29,282 nt of DNA from DATFES01 sp035457725 (GTDB lineage Bacteria > Pseudomonadota > Alphaproteobacteria > CACIAM-22H2): positions 1 through 29,282 of the forward strand of contig DATIBC010000047.1 of the NCBI GenBank assembly GCA_035457725.1. The letters run 5' to 3'. The notes below the pieces were generated by a model that saw nothing but the letters and a program-made list of their open reading frames with translations, had not been told where the DNA came from and searched no databases. The position numbers were made by a program, and so were the translations under genes. Numbering within the stretch: position 1 is the first letter of the stretch; each line of letters starts with the position of its first letter. Shown one piece after another: positions 7,642-13,786 of the stretch.

Positions 7642-8190
7642 ATGCGGAATTCGGTCTTGCTGTTTGGCGGGGCGCTCGTGCTTGCCGGATGCACCGGCGT
7701 TTCGACGGTGACGAATTTCTATTACAACTCAGCGTACACGCCAGCGCATGTAACGCTTGCGGCGGCCAACAATCCGGCGCAGGCGGTAATCCGCGGCAAT
7801 CCGTTCGCCAACGACGTCGATAATCAGGGCGTCATTGCGGCGATGCAGGGCCAAAACTGGGGGCCAAAGATCTTTTTCACGCCCACGGCGCGCTCGGACG
7901 ACATATATGGCTACAAAATGGTCTTGGCCTTCAATGGCATAGGGCCCAATAACGATCTGTGCAGGGCGCCATCAGCGCCGCCTAAGCCCTCGGGCACCGA
8001 TCGGATCGACGCGTCGATCGCGTTTTGCGTTGGCGAGGTTCTATTGACCGACGCCAGCGGCCACATCTCCGGAGTGGCGGGGCCCGGCGATCCCAAATTC
8101 AAGCGATTGGTTTCCGATCTGATGCTGACGGTGACGCCGCCATACGATCCCAATCGCCGTGGCGATGATTGCGTTGGATTTGGCTGTTGA
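7642..8190 (+). CDS. Putative outer-membrane/periplasmic lipoprotein, unknown family
   Basis: I do not recognise this 182-residue protein. It has a clear type II signal: MRNS, a hydrophobic stretch, and the lipobox LAGC with the lipidated cysteine at position 17. The mature protein should be anchored to a membrane facing the periplasm. Four further cysteines (C107, C129, C177, C182) could form two disulfides; the last two lie at the extreme C-terminus (DDCVGFGC). The proline-rich loop at about 109-117 (APSAPPKPS) separates two strand-rich halves. The start at 7642 is preferred over an in-frame TTG at 7591 because GGAGA at 7630-7634 is well spaced and the signal peptide begins there. It converges on the hydrolase gene with 10 bases between the stops. 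Confidence 0.72.
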   Translation: MRNSVLLFGGALVLAGCTGVSTVTNFYYNSAYTPAHVTLAAANNPAQAVIRGNPFANDVDNQGVIAAMQGQNWGPKIFFTPTARSDDIYGYKMVLAFNGIGPNNDLCRAPSAPPKPSGTDRIDASIAFCVGEVLLTDASGHISGVAGPGDPKFKRLVSDLMLTVTPPYDPNRRGDDCVGFGC

Positions 8191-8200
8191 CTCTCGCGAC

Positions 8201-8911
8201 CTAATCCTCGGTGAGCCATGCGCGCATGGCGCGGGCGACCTCGTCCGGCCGTTCCATGCTCGACAGGTGCCCGCACTCTTCGATCACGACCAGCCGCGAA
8301 TTCGGAATGTCGGCCGCCTGCTCGAGGCTGTGCTCGAGTGGCGTCGACTGGTCCTGACGTCCACAAAGGACGAGCGTCGGGCAGCGAACGCGCGACAGGC
8401 CCGGGCGGCTGTCCGGCCGGCGCATGATCGCCGTTTGCTGGCGAACGAATGCTTCCTTGCCGACGCGACGGATCATTTCCGTGACCACGGTTACGAGGGC
8501 CTGATCGTTCAGGCGTGATTGATGGATCCAGCGCGGCAGGACCCGCGGCGTTACGCCTTTGAATTCGCCACGTTCGCACAGCGAGATAAGGTCGCGCCGC
8601 GCTACCGTTTGCTCCGGCGTGTCGGGACGCGCCGAGGTATCGAGTAGCGCCAGCTTGCTCACCCGCTCGCCGGCTTGGCGCATGATCTCGAATGATGCGT
8701 AGCCTCCCATCGACAATCCGGCCATGGCGAATTTCGCCGGCGCCGCGTCAAGCACGTCGCGCGCCATTCCGGCCATGCTGTCGGACCGCGTGAGGTCGGC
8801 GACGACGACATCGGCGACGTCGCCGAGCGCGGCGATTTGCGCTTCCCACAAGACGCGGTCGCCAGCCAAGCAAGGCAACAGGATCAGAGGAATCTTTCCG
8901 TTCTTCGCCAT
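8201..8911 (-). CDS. Alpha/beta-fold hydrolase
   Basis: A 236-residue soluble alpha/beta-hydrolase. The triad is complete: S67 in the nucleophile elbow GLSMGG, D187 in CGRQDQSTP and H215 in ECGHLSSMERP. The N-terminal LILLPCLAGDRVLW carries the oxyanion loop. The short cap and the ending ARAMRAWL resemble small esterase/MhpC-like enzymes; the substrate is not predictable. It is the second gene of a minus-strand pair, 16 bases behind the isochorismatase-like gene, so the two are probably co-transcribed. The pairing of an isochorismatase-fold protein with an alpha/beta-hydrolase might suggest amide or ester breakdown, but that is only inference from position. Confidence 0.88.
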   Translation of the reverse strand: MAKNGKIPLILLPCLAGDRVLWEAQIAALGDVADVVVADLTRSDSMAGMARDVLDAAPAKFAMAGLSMGGYASFEIMRQAGERVSKLALLDTSARPDTPEQTVARRDLISLCERGEFKGVTPRVLPRWIHQSRLNDQALVTVVTEMIRRVGKEAFVRQQTAIMRRPDSRPGLSRVRCPTLVLCGRQDQSTPLEHSLEQAADIPNSRLVVIEECGHLSSMERPDEVARAMRAWLTED

Positions 8912-8927
8912 GGCGATTCCTATATCG

Positions 8928-9470
8928 TTACTTTATTAGCGCGAGCACGTCCTTGAACGCGGCGTTGCCGGCATGCTGCAGCCACTCGAACATCACCATC
9001 TCGCTGGTCGCTACCGTGATCCCATTTTGAACCAGGCGCGTCATCGCCGCGGCATGGTCGGCGGGCCGGCGCGAGCCGGCCGCGTCGGCGACGACCGTAA
9101 CGCCATAGCCCTTCTCGACCAAGCCAAGCGCTGTCTGCAGCACGCAGACATGCGCCTCCATGCCGCACACGACGATTTGCGTGCATCCTGCGGCCAGCAA
9201 CCGCTGGATAAGTTCCGGTTCGCGAGCACATGAATAGTAAGTGCCGGTAACCACCTCGTCGGGCGCCACAAGATCGGCGATCGCGCGCACGGTCTTGCCG
9301 AGGCTAGCCGGATTGAGTTCGAGAACGAGCAGCGGAACATCGAGCCGCCGCGCCGCCTTGATAAGCCTGGCGCTTCGCTCGACCACGGCGTCTTTGCCGT
9401 CGATGGCGGCAGCAAGCCGCTCCTGCACATGGATGACAAGGAGCAGCGAGCGATCGGGGCTCAGCAACAT
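8928..9470 (-). CDS. Isochorismatase-fold cysteine hydrolase homologue with degenerate triad
   Basis: A 180-residue protein with the cysteine-hydrolase (isochorismatase) fold. Active members use an Asp-Lys-Cys triad to hydrolyse amides such as N-carbamoyl compounds or nicotinamide. The fold markers are obvious: LLSPDRSLLLVIHVQERL at the N-terminus, VCGMEAHVCVLQTALGL with the cysteine (C109), and GITVATSEMVMFEWL. However, the Asp of the usual VIDVQ motif is H14 (VIHVQ, codon CAT), and the Lys of the usual YPKGLG motif is A55 (NPASLG). Only Cys remains, so the protein is probably catalytically dead or has changed chemistry. I start at the ATG at 9470, where related proteins begin. In-frame ATGs at 9533 and 9560 would add an atypical basic extension and have no good ribosome-binding site. 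It heads a two-gene unit with the hydrolase. Confidence 0.85.
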   Translation of the reverse strand: MLLSPDRSLLLVIHVQERLAAAIDGKDAVVERSARLIKAARRLDVPLLVLELNPASLGKTVRAIADLVAPDEVVTGTYYSCAREPELIQRLLAAGCTQIVVCGMEAHVCVLQTALGLVEKGYGVTVVADAAGSRRPADHAAAMTRLVQNGITVATSEMVMFEWLQHAGNAAFKDVLALIK

Positions 9471-9574
9471 CGCCGCGACCCTAGCCCAGACGCCCTCGTC
9501 TCGCCAGTCGGCACGAAAACGCCCGGATTTCATTGACTTTTCATTATTTTTTCGTATCATCCACGACGTTGAAT

Positions 9575-9617
9575 GACGCGATACGCGCGTCGAACGTTCT
9601 TGCCCACGACTTGGGCA
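9575..9617. repeat. Two adjacent inverted repeats in the divergent rhlE upstream region
   Basis: GACGCG (9575-9580) pairs with CGCGTC (9586-9591) around 5 bases, and TGCCCA (9601-9606) pairs with TGGGCA (9612-9617) around 5 bases. Both lie in the 172-base region between the divergent isochorismatase-like and helicase genes, the second ending 25 bases before the helicase ATG. They could be a protein-binding site or leader-RNA hairpins. RhlE/DeaD-type genes are often post-transcriptionally controlled. The part of the spacer nearest the minus-strand gene (about 9535-9560) is AT-rich and likely holds a promoter. Confidence 0.4.
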
Positions 9618-9642
9618 TATTGTTTCTCAAACCGACGGACTG

Positions 9643-11139
9643 ATGAAATTTTCCGACCTCGGCCTAAGCGCCGAAATCCTGCGTGCTGTATCTGACGCGG
9701 GCTACGAGACTCCAACCCCGATCCAAAGCCAGGCCATACCTCACATCCTTATGGGGCGTGACGTTCTCGGCTGTGCGCAAACCGGTACCGGCAAGACCGC
9801 GGGATTCACGTTGCCGATGATCGAGATCTTGAGCCAAGGCCGCGCCAAGGCGCGCATGCCGCGCTCACTCATTCTCGAGCCGACCCGCGAACTCGCGGCG
9901 CAAGTCGCCGAGAACTTCGCCGTGTACGGCAAGCATCACAAGCTGACGAAAGCGTTGCTGATCGGCGGCGTCGCCTACGAAGACCAGGAGAAACTGCTCG
10001 ACCGCGGCGTCGACGTGTTGATCGCCACACCGGGGCGCCTGCTCGATCATTTCGAGCGCGGAAGATTGCTGCTCAACGACGTCAGGATCCTGGTGATCGA
10101 CGAAGCCGACCGTATGCTCGACATGGGGTTCATCCCCGACGTCGAAAAGATCGTCGGGCTGCTGCCGCCGCTGCGCCAAACCCTGTTTTTCTCGGCGACC
10201 ATGCCCCCCGAGATTCGGCGGCTCGCCGACCAATTCTTGTCGAATCCGAAGGAGATCAGCGTCGCCCCGCCGGCCTCGCCGGCGAGCACGGTCGTTCAAG
10301 CGCTTGTTCTCGTCGACGAGGCGAGGAAGCGCGATGCCTTGCGGAAGCTGATCTACACCCATCAAGTCAAGAACGCGCTCATTTTTTGCAATCGCAAGCG
10401 CGACGTCGACACCCTGCATAAATCGCTCAAGCGGCATGGCTTCAACGCCGGAGCCCTGCATGGCGACATGGATCAAGGAACGCGCACGGCGACTCTCGAT
10501 TCGTTCAAGATGGGCGAGATCACGTTGTTGGTGTGCAGCGACGTAGCCGCACGCGGGCTCGACATCGACGACCTGTCGCACGTATTCAATTTCGATGTGC
10601 CGATCCACGCCGAAGACTATGTACATCGCATCGGCCGCACCGGGCGCGCCGGCCGCACCGGTCATGCCTTCACCATCGCCACGCGTGAGGACGGGAAATT
10701 CGTCGACGCGATCGAACGGCTGATCGGCCGCAAAATTCCCCGCGCACAGATCGAGGGCGAAACGGCGGCGGCGGCGGTCCCGATGACCGAGCCCGCGGCC
10801 GAAGGTCGCCGCGACGCTAGGCGCGGACGCGGCCGTCGCAGCCAAGGTGGGCAGCGCGGCGGTCCGAGGGAGCGGCCGGAGTTACCGGCCATCAGAGCGG
10901 CCGACGAGGGTCCGGCGCGCCAAATCGTCCGGCCGGAGCCGATCCGTCCCGACAGCATTTCGCCCGATGTTCCGGCGCTGCCCACGGCGTCGGTCGAGCC
11001 GTTGCATCGTCACGCCGAGGCGCGCGGACGTGCAAGGCGCATGGAGCCGGGGCGGCGCGACGCGCGCGAGACCGACCCTGTCGGCCTTGGCGACCACACC
11101 CCGGCCTTCCTCTTGCGCGGGCGCAAGGTCGTCGGCTGA
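9643..11139 (+). CDS. rhlE: DEAD-box ATP-dependent RNA helicase, RhlE-like
   Basis: This 498-residue protein is an RNA helicase acting in ribosome assembly, RNA decay or cold adaptation. All core motifs are visible: the Q motif (TPTPIQSQAI), Walker A AQTGTGKT (45-52), PTRELA, TPGRLLD, DEAD at 153-156 followed by RMLDMGF, SAT at 184-186, then in the second RecA domain IFCNRKRDVDTL, ALHGDM, ARGLDI and HRIGRTGRAG. The core ends near residue 360. The remaining tail of about 130 residues is low-complexity and rich in Arg, Pro, Gly and Ala, including a RRGRGRRSQGGQRGG patch, as in RhlE proteins that use a basic tail to hold RNA. The start is the ATG before KFSDLGLS, the conserved RhlE opening. The gene is divergent from the isochorismatase-like unit; the small Lrp-domain gene follows after 36 bases. 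Confidence 0.93.
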   Translation: MKFSDLGLSAEILRAVSDAGYETPTPIQSQAIPHILMGRDVLGCAQTGTGKTAGFTLPMIEILSQGRAKARMPRSLILEPTRELAAQVAENFAVYGKHHKLTKALLIGGVAYEDQEKLLDRGVDVLIATPGRLLDHFERGRLLLNDVRILVIDEADRMLDMGFIPDVEKIVGLLPPLRQTLFFSATMPPEIRRLADQFLSNPKEISVAPPASPASTVVQALVLVDEARKRDALRKLIYTHQVKNALIFCNRKRDVDTLHKSLKRHGFNAGALHGDMDQGTRTATLDSFKMGEITLLVCSDVAARGLDIDDLSHVFNFDVPIHAEDYVHRIGRTGRAGRTGHAFTIATREDGKFVDAIERLIGRKIPRAQIEGETAAAAVPMTEPAAEGRRDARRGRGRRSQGGQRGGPRERPELPAIRAADEGPARQIVRPEPIRPDSISPDVPALPTASVEPLHRHAEARGRARRMEPGRRDARETDPVGLGDHTPAFLLRGRKVVG

Positions 11140-11175
11140 AATAACGGCGGCGGCGCGGCGCGCGGAGGCAAGGCG

Positions 11176-11415
11176 ATGCAGACCATTTTCATCATGGTCA
11201 AGTGCGACCTCGGCAAGGCATACGAGGTCGCCGACGAAGCAGTGCAGAACGTCGAGCAGGTCTCGGAGGTTTATTCGATCTCCGGTCAGTACGACCTATT
11301 GATGAAGTGCTACCTGACCGACGAACAGGATATCGGCCACTTCGTGATGGGTGTGCAGAAGCTGCCTGGCGTGAAGGACACCTTCACGCTCATCACGTTC
11401 AAGGCGTTCTCCTAA
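11176..11415 (+). CDS. Stand-alone Lrp/AsnC ligand-binding (RAM) domain protein
   Basis: The 79-residue protein consists only of the effector-binding alpha/beta sandwich of Lrp/AsnC regulators: IFIMVKCDLGKAYEVADEAV, then VSEVYSISGQYDLLMKCYL, and KLPGVKDTFTLITFKAFS at the end. The N-terminal helix-turn-helix is absent. Such free-standing domains dimerise and octamerise like Lrp and may bind amino acids or other small molecules, or modulate full-length regulators; their exact role is generally unknown. A GGAGG ribosome-binding site at 11164-11168 sits 7 bases before the ATG. It follows the helicase gene by 36 bases and may share its transcript. It is a normal compact gene in many alphaproteobacteria and not a broken Lrp: the upstream sequence encodes no helix-turn-helix. 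Confidence 0.88.
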   Translation: MQTIFIMVKCDLGKAYEVADEAVQNVEQVSEVYSISGQYDLLMKCYLTDEQDIGHFVMGVQKLPGVKDTFTLITFKAFS

Positions 11416-11417
11416 GC

Positions 11418-11458
11418 AACCCGCGCAGCGCCACTGCGAGACGACGCTTCGGCGGGTT
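11418..11458 (+). repeat. Nested inverted repeat after the Lrp-domain gene
   Basis: An outer stem AACCCGC (11418-11424) pairs with GCGGGTT (11452-11458). Inside it, CGCAG (11424-11428) pairs with CTGCG (11434-11438). It begins 2 bases past the stop codon. No T-run follows, so it could be a structured 3' end or Rho-related site separating the helicase unit from the catabolic operon. Confidence 0.35.
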
Positions 11459-11485
11459 CCGCGCCCGTCGCCGTCATGCCTGTCC

Positions 11486-11515
11486 TTGCCGCCGCCCGGT
11501 CAATTACTTTATACT
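11486..11515 (+). promoter_or_regulatory. Candidate sigma-70 promoter of the catabolic operon
   Basis: TTGCCG (11486-11491) and TATACT (11510-11515) are separated by 18 bases, 72 bases before the SDR start codon. The -10 lies inside the only AT-rich patch of this 172-base gap and inside a palindrome that probably binds the operon's MarR protein. Confidence 0.45.
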
Positions 11516-11525
11516 TAAAGCAATT
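11502..11525. promoter_or_regulatory. Imperfect palindrome, candidate MarR operator
   Basis: The left half AATTACTTTA and the right half TAAAGCAATT are mirror images around a TACT centre (11512-11515). Nine of the twelve base pairs match across the axis; the mismatches are 11506/11521 and the central two. It overlaps the -10 element, so a bound dimer would block transcription. The size and AT-rich symmetric form fit MarR-family operators. The regulator gene lies 0.9 kb downstream. I found no second copy by eye in front of the binding-protein gene. Confidence 0.5.
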
Positions 11526-11587
11526 TTACGAAGGTGCGATGAAGCGCCGTTTTCGGCCGTTCCCGCGATCGATTCGAGAGGAGCGCG

Positions 11588-12415
11588 ATGGCGGCAAAGC
11601 CCGTCCAAAGGCCCGCGAGCGCGACCCCTGTAGCGCCACCGGCGGCGCGGCCGCTCGCCGGCCGGCATGCCGTGGTGACCGGTGCCTCGCGGGGCATCGG
11701 CGCGGCGATCGCTCGCGAGCTGGCGCGGCTCGGCGCTGAGCTAACGCTCGTCGCCCGCAACGCCGATGCGCTCAAGCCGGTGGCGGCCGAGCTAGGGGCG
11801 CGAACCCGAGTAGCCGAGTTCGCCGGTGACCTGACCGACGAGAACGCAGCGAATCGGGCGATCGCGCATGCGACCGACACGCTCGGAACGGTCGCCATCC
11901 TCGTCAACAATGTCGGCGGCGCGGAAAGTGCGCCGTTCGTCAAGACCGATGCGGCGCTATGGCGGCGGATGATCGATCTCAATCTGACCAGCGTCTATTT
12001 GGCCGCGCGAGCGGCCGTGCCGGCGATGATTGCGGCGCGTTTCGGACGGATCGTCAACGTCGCCTCGACGGCTGGCCTTAAGGGCTACCCGTATGTCAGC
12101 GCTTACGTCGCAGCCAAGCACGGGGTGGTGGGCCTGACGCGCGCATTGGCCCTCGAATTCGCCAAGACTGGGATAACGGTCAACGCCGTTTGCCCCGGCT
12201 ACACCGATACGCCGATGCTCGACGCGGCAATCGCGACAATCGCCGCCAAGACGGGCCGCAGCGCCGACGAGGCGCGCGCCGGACTCACGGCGGCAAACCC
12301 AATGGGACGGCTCGTGACGCCTGAAGAAGTCGCCGCGGCGGTCGGATGGCTCTGCCTCCCCGAGGCCGCCGCCATCACCGGTCAAACGCTGGCGATAGCG
12401 GGCGGAGAGGTGTGA
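11588..12415 (+). CDS. SDR-family 3-hydroxyacyl-CoA dehydrogenase-like oxidoreductase
   Basis: A 275-residue classical short-chain dehydrogenase. The cofactor glycine motif TGASRGIG is at residues 31-38; VARNADAL after strand 2 suggests NADP, or either cofactor. NNVG follows at 107-110. The catalytic S160, Y173 and K177 lie in NVASTAGLKGYPYVSAYVAAKHG. NAVCPGYTDTPML and the ending GQTLAIAGGEV are typical. The first 24 residues are an Ala/Pro-rich extension. From memory, close relatives sit in 2-aminobenzoyl-CoA and related aromatic CoA clusters, where they oxidise a hydroxyacyl-CoA; that role is inferred here. GAGAGGAG just upstream is the ribosome-binding site. It is the first gene of the long operon, directly behind the promoter-operator, and ends 5 bases before the MarR gene. 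Confidence 0.88.
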   Translation: MAAKPVQRPASATPVAPPAARPLAGRHAVVTGASRGIGAAIARELARLGAELTLVARNADALKPVAAELGARTRVAEFAGDLTDENAANRAIAHATDTLGTVAILVNNVGGAESAPFVKTDAALWRRMIDLNLTSVYLAARAAVPAMIAARFGRIVNVASTAGLKGYPYVSAYVAAKHGVVGLTRALALEFAKTGITVNAVCPGYTDTPMLDAAIATIAAKTGRSADEARAGLTAANPMGRLVTPEEVAAAVGWLCLPEAAAITGQTLAIAGGEV

Positions 12416-12420
12416 TCCGC

Positions 12421-12960
12421 ATGCCCGATGACACCGATCTTCGACCGGCGGAGTTCACCGACCGCGAAAGTGCGCTAGCGCGCGACGACAAGCTCGAATT
12501 GCGCGTGTGGCTGCGCCTGCTCACCTGCGCCAATCTCATCGAGTCGCGCGTTCGCGCCGGCCTGCGCGCGACGTTCGATATCACGTTGCCGCGTTTCGAT
12601 CTGTTGGCGCAGCTCGACCGCGCGGCGGAGGGGTTGACCATGGGCGAGTTGTCGGAACGTCTCATGGTATCGAACGGCAACATCACCGGCCTGACCGATC
12701 GGCTCGTCGCCGAAGGACTGGTGAGCCGGCTGCCCTCACGCGCCGACCGGCGCCAAAGCCGCGTCAAACTGACGCCGGCCGGCAAGCGCGCATTCGACGC
12801 GATGACCCCGGTCCATGAGCGCTGGATCGACGAGATGCTCGCGGCGATGAGCCGTCGCGAGATGGCGCAGCTTCTCGATTTGCTCGGCAAGCTCAAGCGC
12901 TCCGTGCAATCCGCCGGTTTGCCCGACGAGCCGTGCGACAAGGCGGGGGAGACGACGTGA
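12421..12960 (+). CDS. MarR-family transcriptional regulator
   Basis: A 179-residue winged-helix regulator. Residues about 25-60 form the dimerisation helices (LLTCANLIESRVRAGLRATFDITLPRFDLLAQL). The DNA-binding part follows: LTMGELSERLMVSNGNITGLTDRLVAEGLVSRLPS, then the wing with the conserved DRR in SRADRRQSRVKLTPAGK. MarR proteins usually repress until a ligand, often an aromatic acid or its CoA ester, releases them. Its position as the second gene of a CoA-thioester operon, with a palindrome over the operon's -10, suggests autorepression and control of the whole unit. The ATG at 12421 is chosen because GGAGAGG at 12404-12410 is 10 bases upstream. A GTG at 12412 overlapping the SDR stop is the alternative. 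The stop overlaps the next start by 4 bases. Confidence 0.92.
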   Translation: MPDDTDLRPAEFTDRESALARDDKLELRVWLRLLTCANLIESRVRAGLRATFDITLPRFDLLAQLDRAAEGLTMGELSERLMVSNGNITGLTDRLVAEGLVSRLPSRADRRQSRVKLTPAGKRAFDAMTPVHERWIDEMLAAMSRREMAQLLDLLGKLKRSVQSAGLPDEPCDKAGETT

Positions 12961-13781
12961 GCCTGACGACCTACAACGCCGACCGATTCAAGCCAAAGCA
13001 CTTCGGCTGGTCGGTCGCCGAGCGTGTCGCGACGATCACGCTCGACCGCGCGGAGCGCAAGAATCCGATCACCTTCGAGAGCTACGCCGAGTTGCGCGAC
13101 CTGTTTCGGGATTTGAATTATGTCGCCGATGTTCGCGCCGTCGTCATCGCCGGCGCCGGCGGCAACTTCTCCTCCGGAGGCGATGTTCACGACATCATCG
13201 GCCCGCTGATCAAGATGGAAACGCCGGATTTGCTGCGCTTCACGCGAATGACCGGCGATCTGGTCAAGGCGATGCGCGCCTGCCCGCAGCCGATCATCGC
13301 CTCCGTCGACGGCGTATGCGCCGGCGCGGGCGCTTGCATCGCCATGGCCGCCGACCTTCGGTTGGGTACGGCGCGCGCCAAGGTCGCCTTCCTGTTCGTC
13401 AGGGTCGGCCTCGCCGGCTGTGACATGGGCGCTTGCGCGATATTGCCGCGTATCATCGGCCACGGTCGCGCATCTGAGCTGCTTTACACCGGTCGATCGA
13501 TGTCCGGCGAGGAGGCGGAACGCTGCGGTTTCTTCAATCGCCTCGCGCCGCCCGAGAGCGTTGTTGACCAAGCGCGCGCATTGGCGAGGGAATTGGCCGA
13601 CGGCCCGACTTTCGCGCACGCCATGACCAAGAAGATGCTGCACCAGGAATGGAATATGGGGGTCGACGAGGCGATCGAGGCCGAGGCGCAGGCGCAGGCG
13701 ATCTGCATGGAGAGCGAGGATTTCGCGCGCGCTTACCGCGCCTTCGTCGCCAAACAGAAGCCAGTCTTCGAGGGAAATTGA
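12957..13781 (+). CDS. Crotonase-family protein (enoyl-CoA hydratase/isomerase-like) with non-canonical active site
   Basis: A 274-residue crotonase-fold protein. The CoA-binding and oxyanion elements are clear: NFSSGGDVHDI (70-80) and VCAGAGACIAMAADLRLG. The two glutamates that define true enoyl-CoA hydratases are missing: the positions appear to hold I128 (GAGACI) and R149 (FLFVRVGL). An Asp is kept at D156 in GLAGCDMGA, roughly where dienoyl-CoA isomerases and some lyases have a catalytic Asp. It may therefore isomerise, hydrolyse or lyse a ring-derived CoA thioester rather than hydrate. From memory this subfamily accompanies 2-aminobenzoyl-CoA-type clusters. Translation starts at GTG 12957, overlapping the MarR stop (GTGA), with a GGGGGAG site just upstream. 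The acyl-CoA dehydrogenase follows after 5 bases. Confidence 0.85.
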   Translation: MSLTTYNADRFKPKHFGWSVAERVATITLDRAERKNPITFESYAELRDLFRDLNYVADVRAVVIAGAGGNFSSGGDVHDIIGPLIKMETPDLLRFTRMTGDLVKAMRACPQPIIASVDGVCAGAGACIAMAADLRLGTARAKVAFLFVRVGLAGCDMGACAILPRIIGHGRASELLYTGRSMSGEEAERCGFFNRLAPPESVVDQARALARELADGPTFAHAMTKKMLHQEWNMGVDEAIEAEAQAQAICMESEDFARAYRAFVAKQKPVFEGN

Positions 13782-13786
13782 CGGCT

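Noticed and set aside
9865..10845. Minus-strand frame of 326 codons inside the helicase gene
   Set aside because: Lies wholly antisense to conserved helicase motifs and shows no domain of its own.
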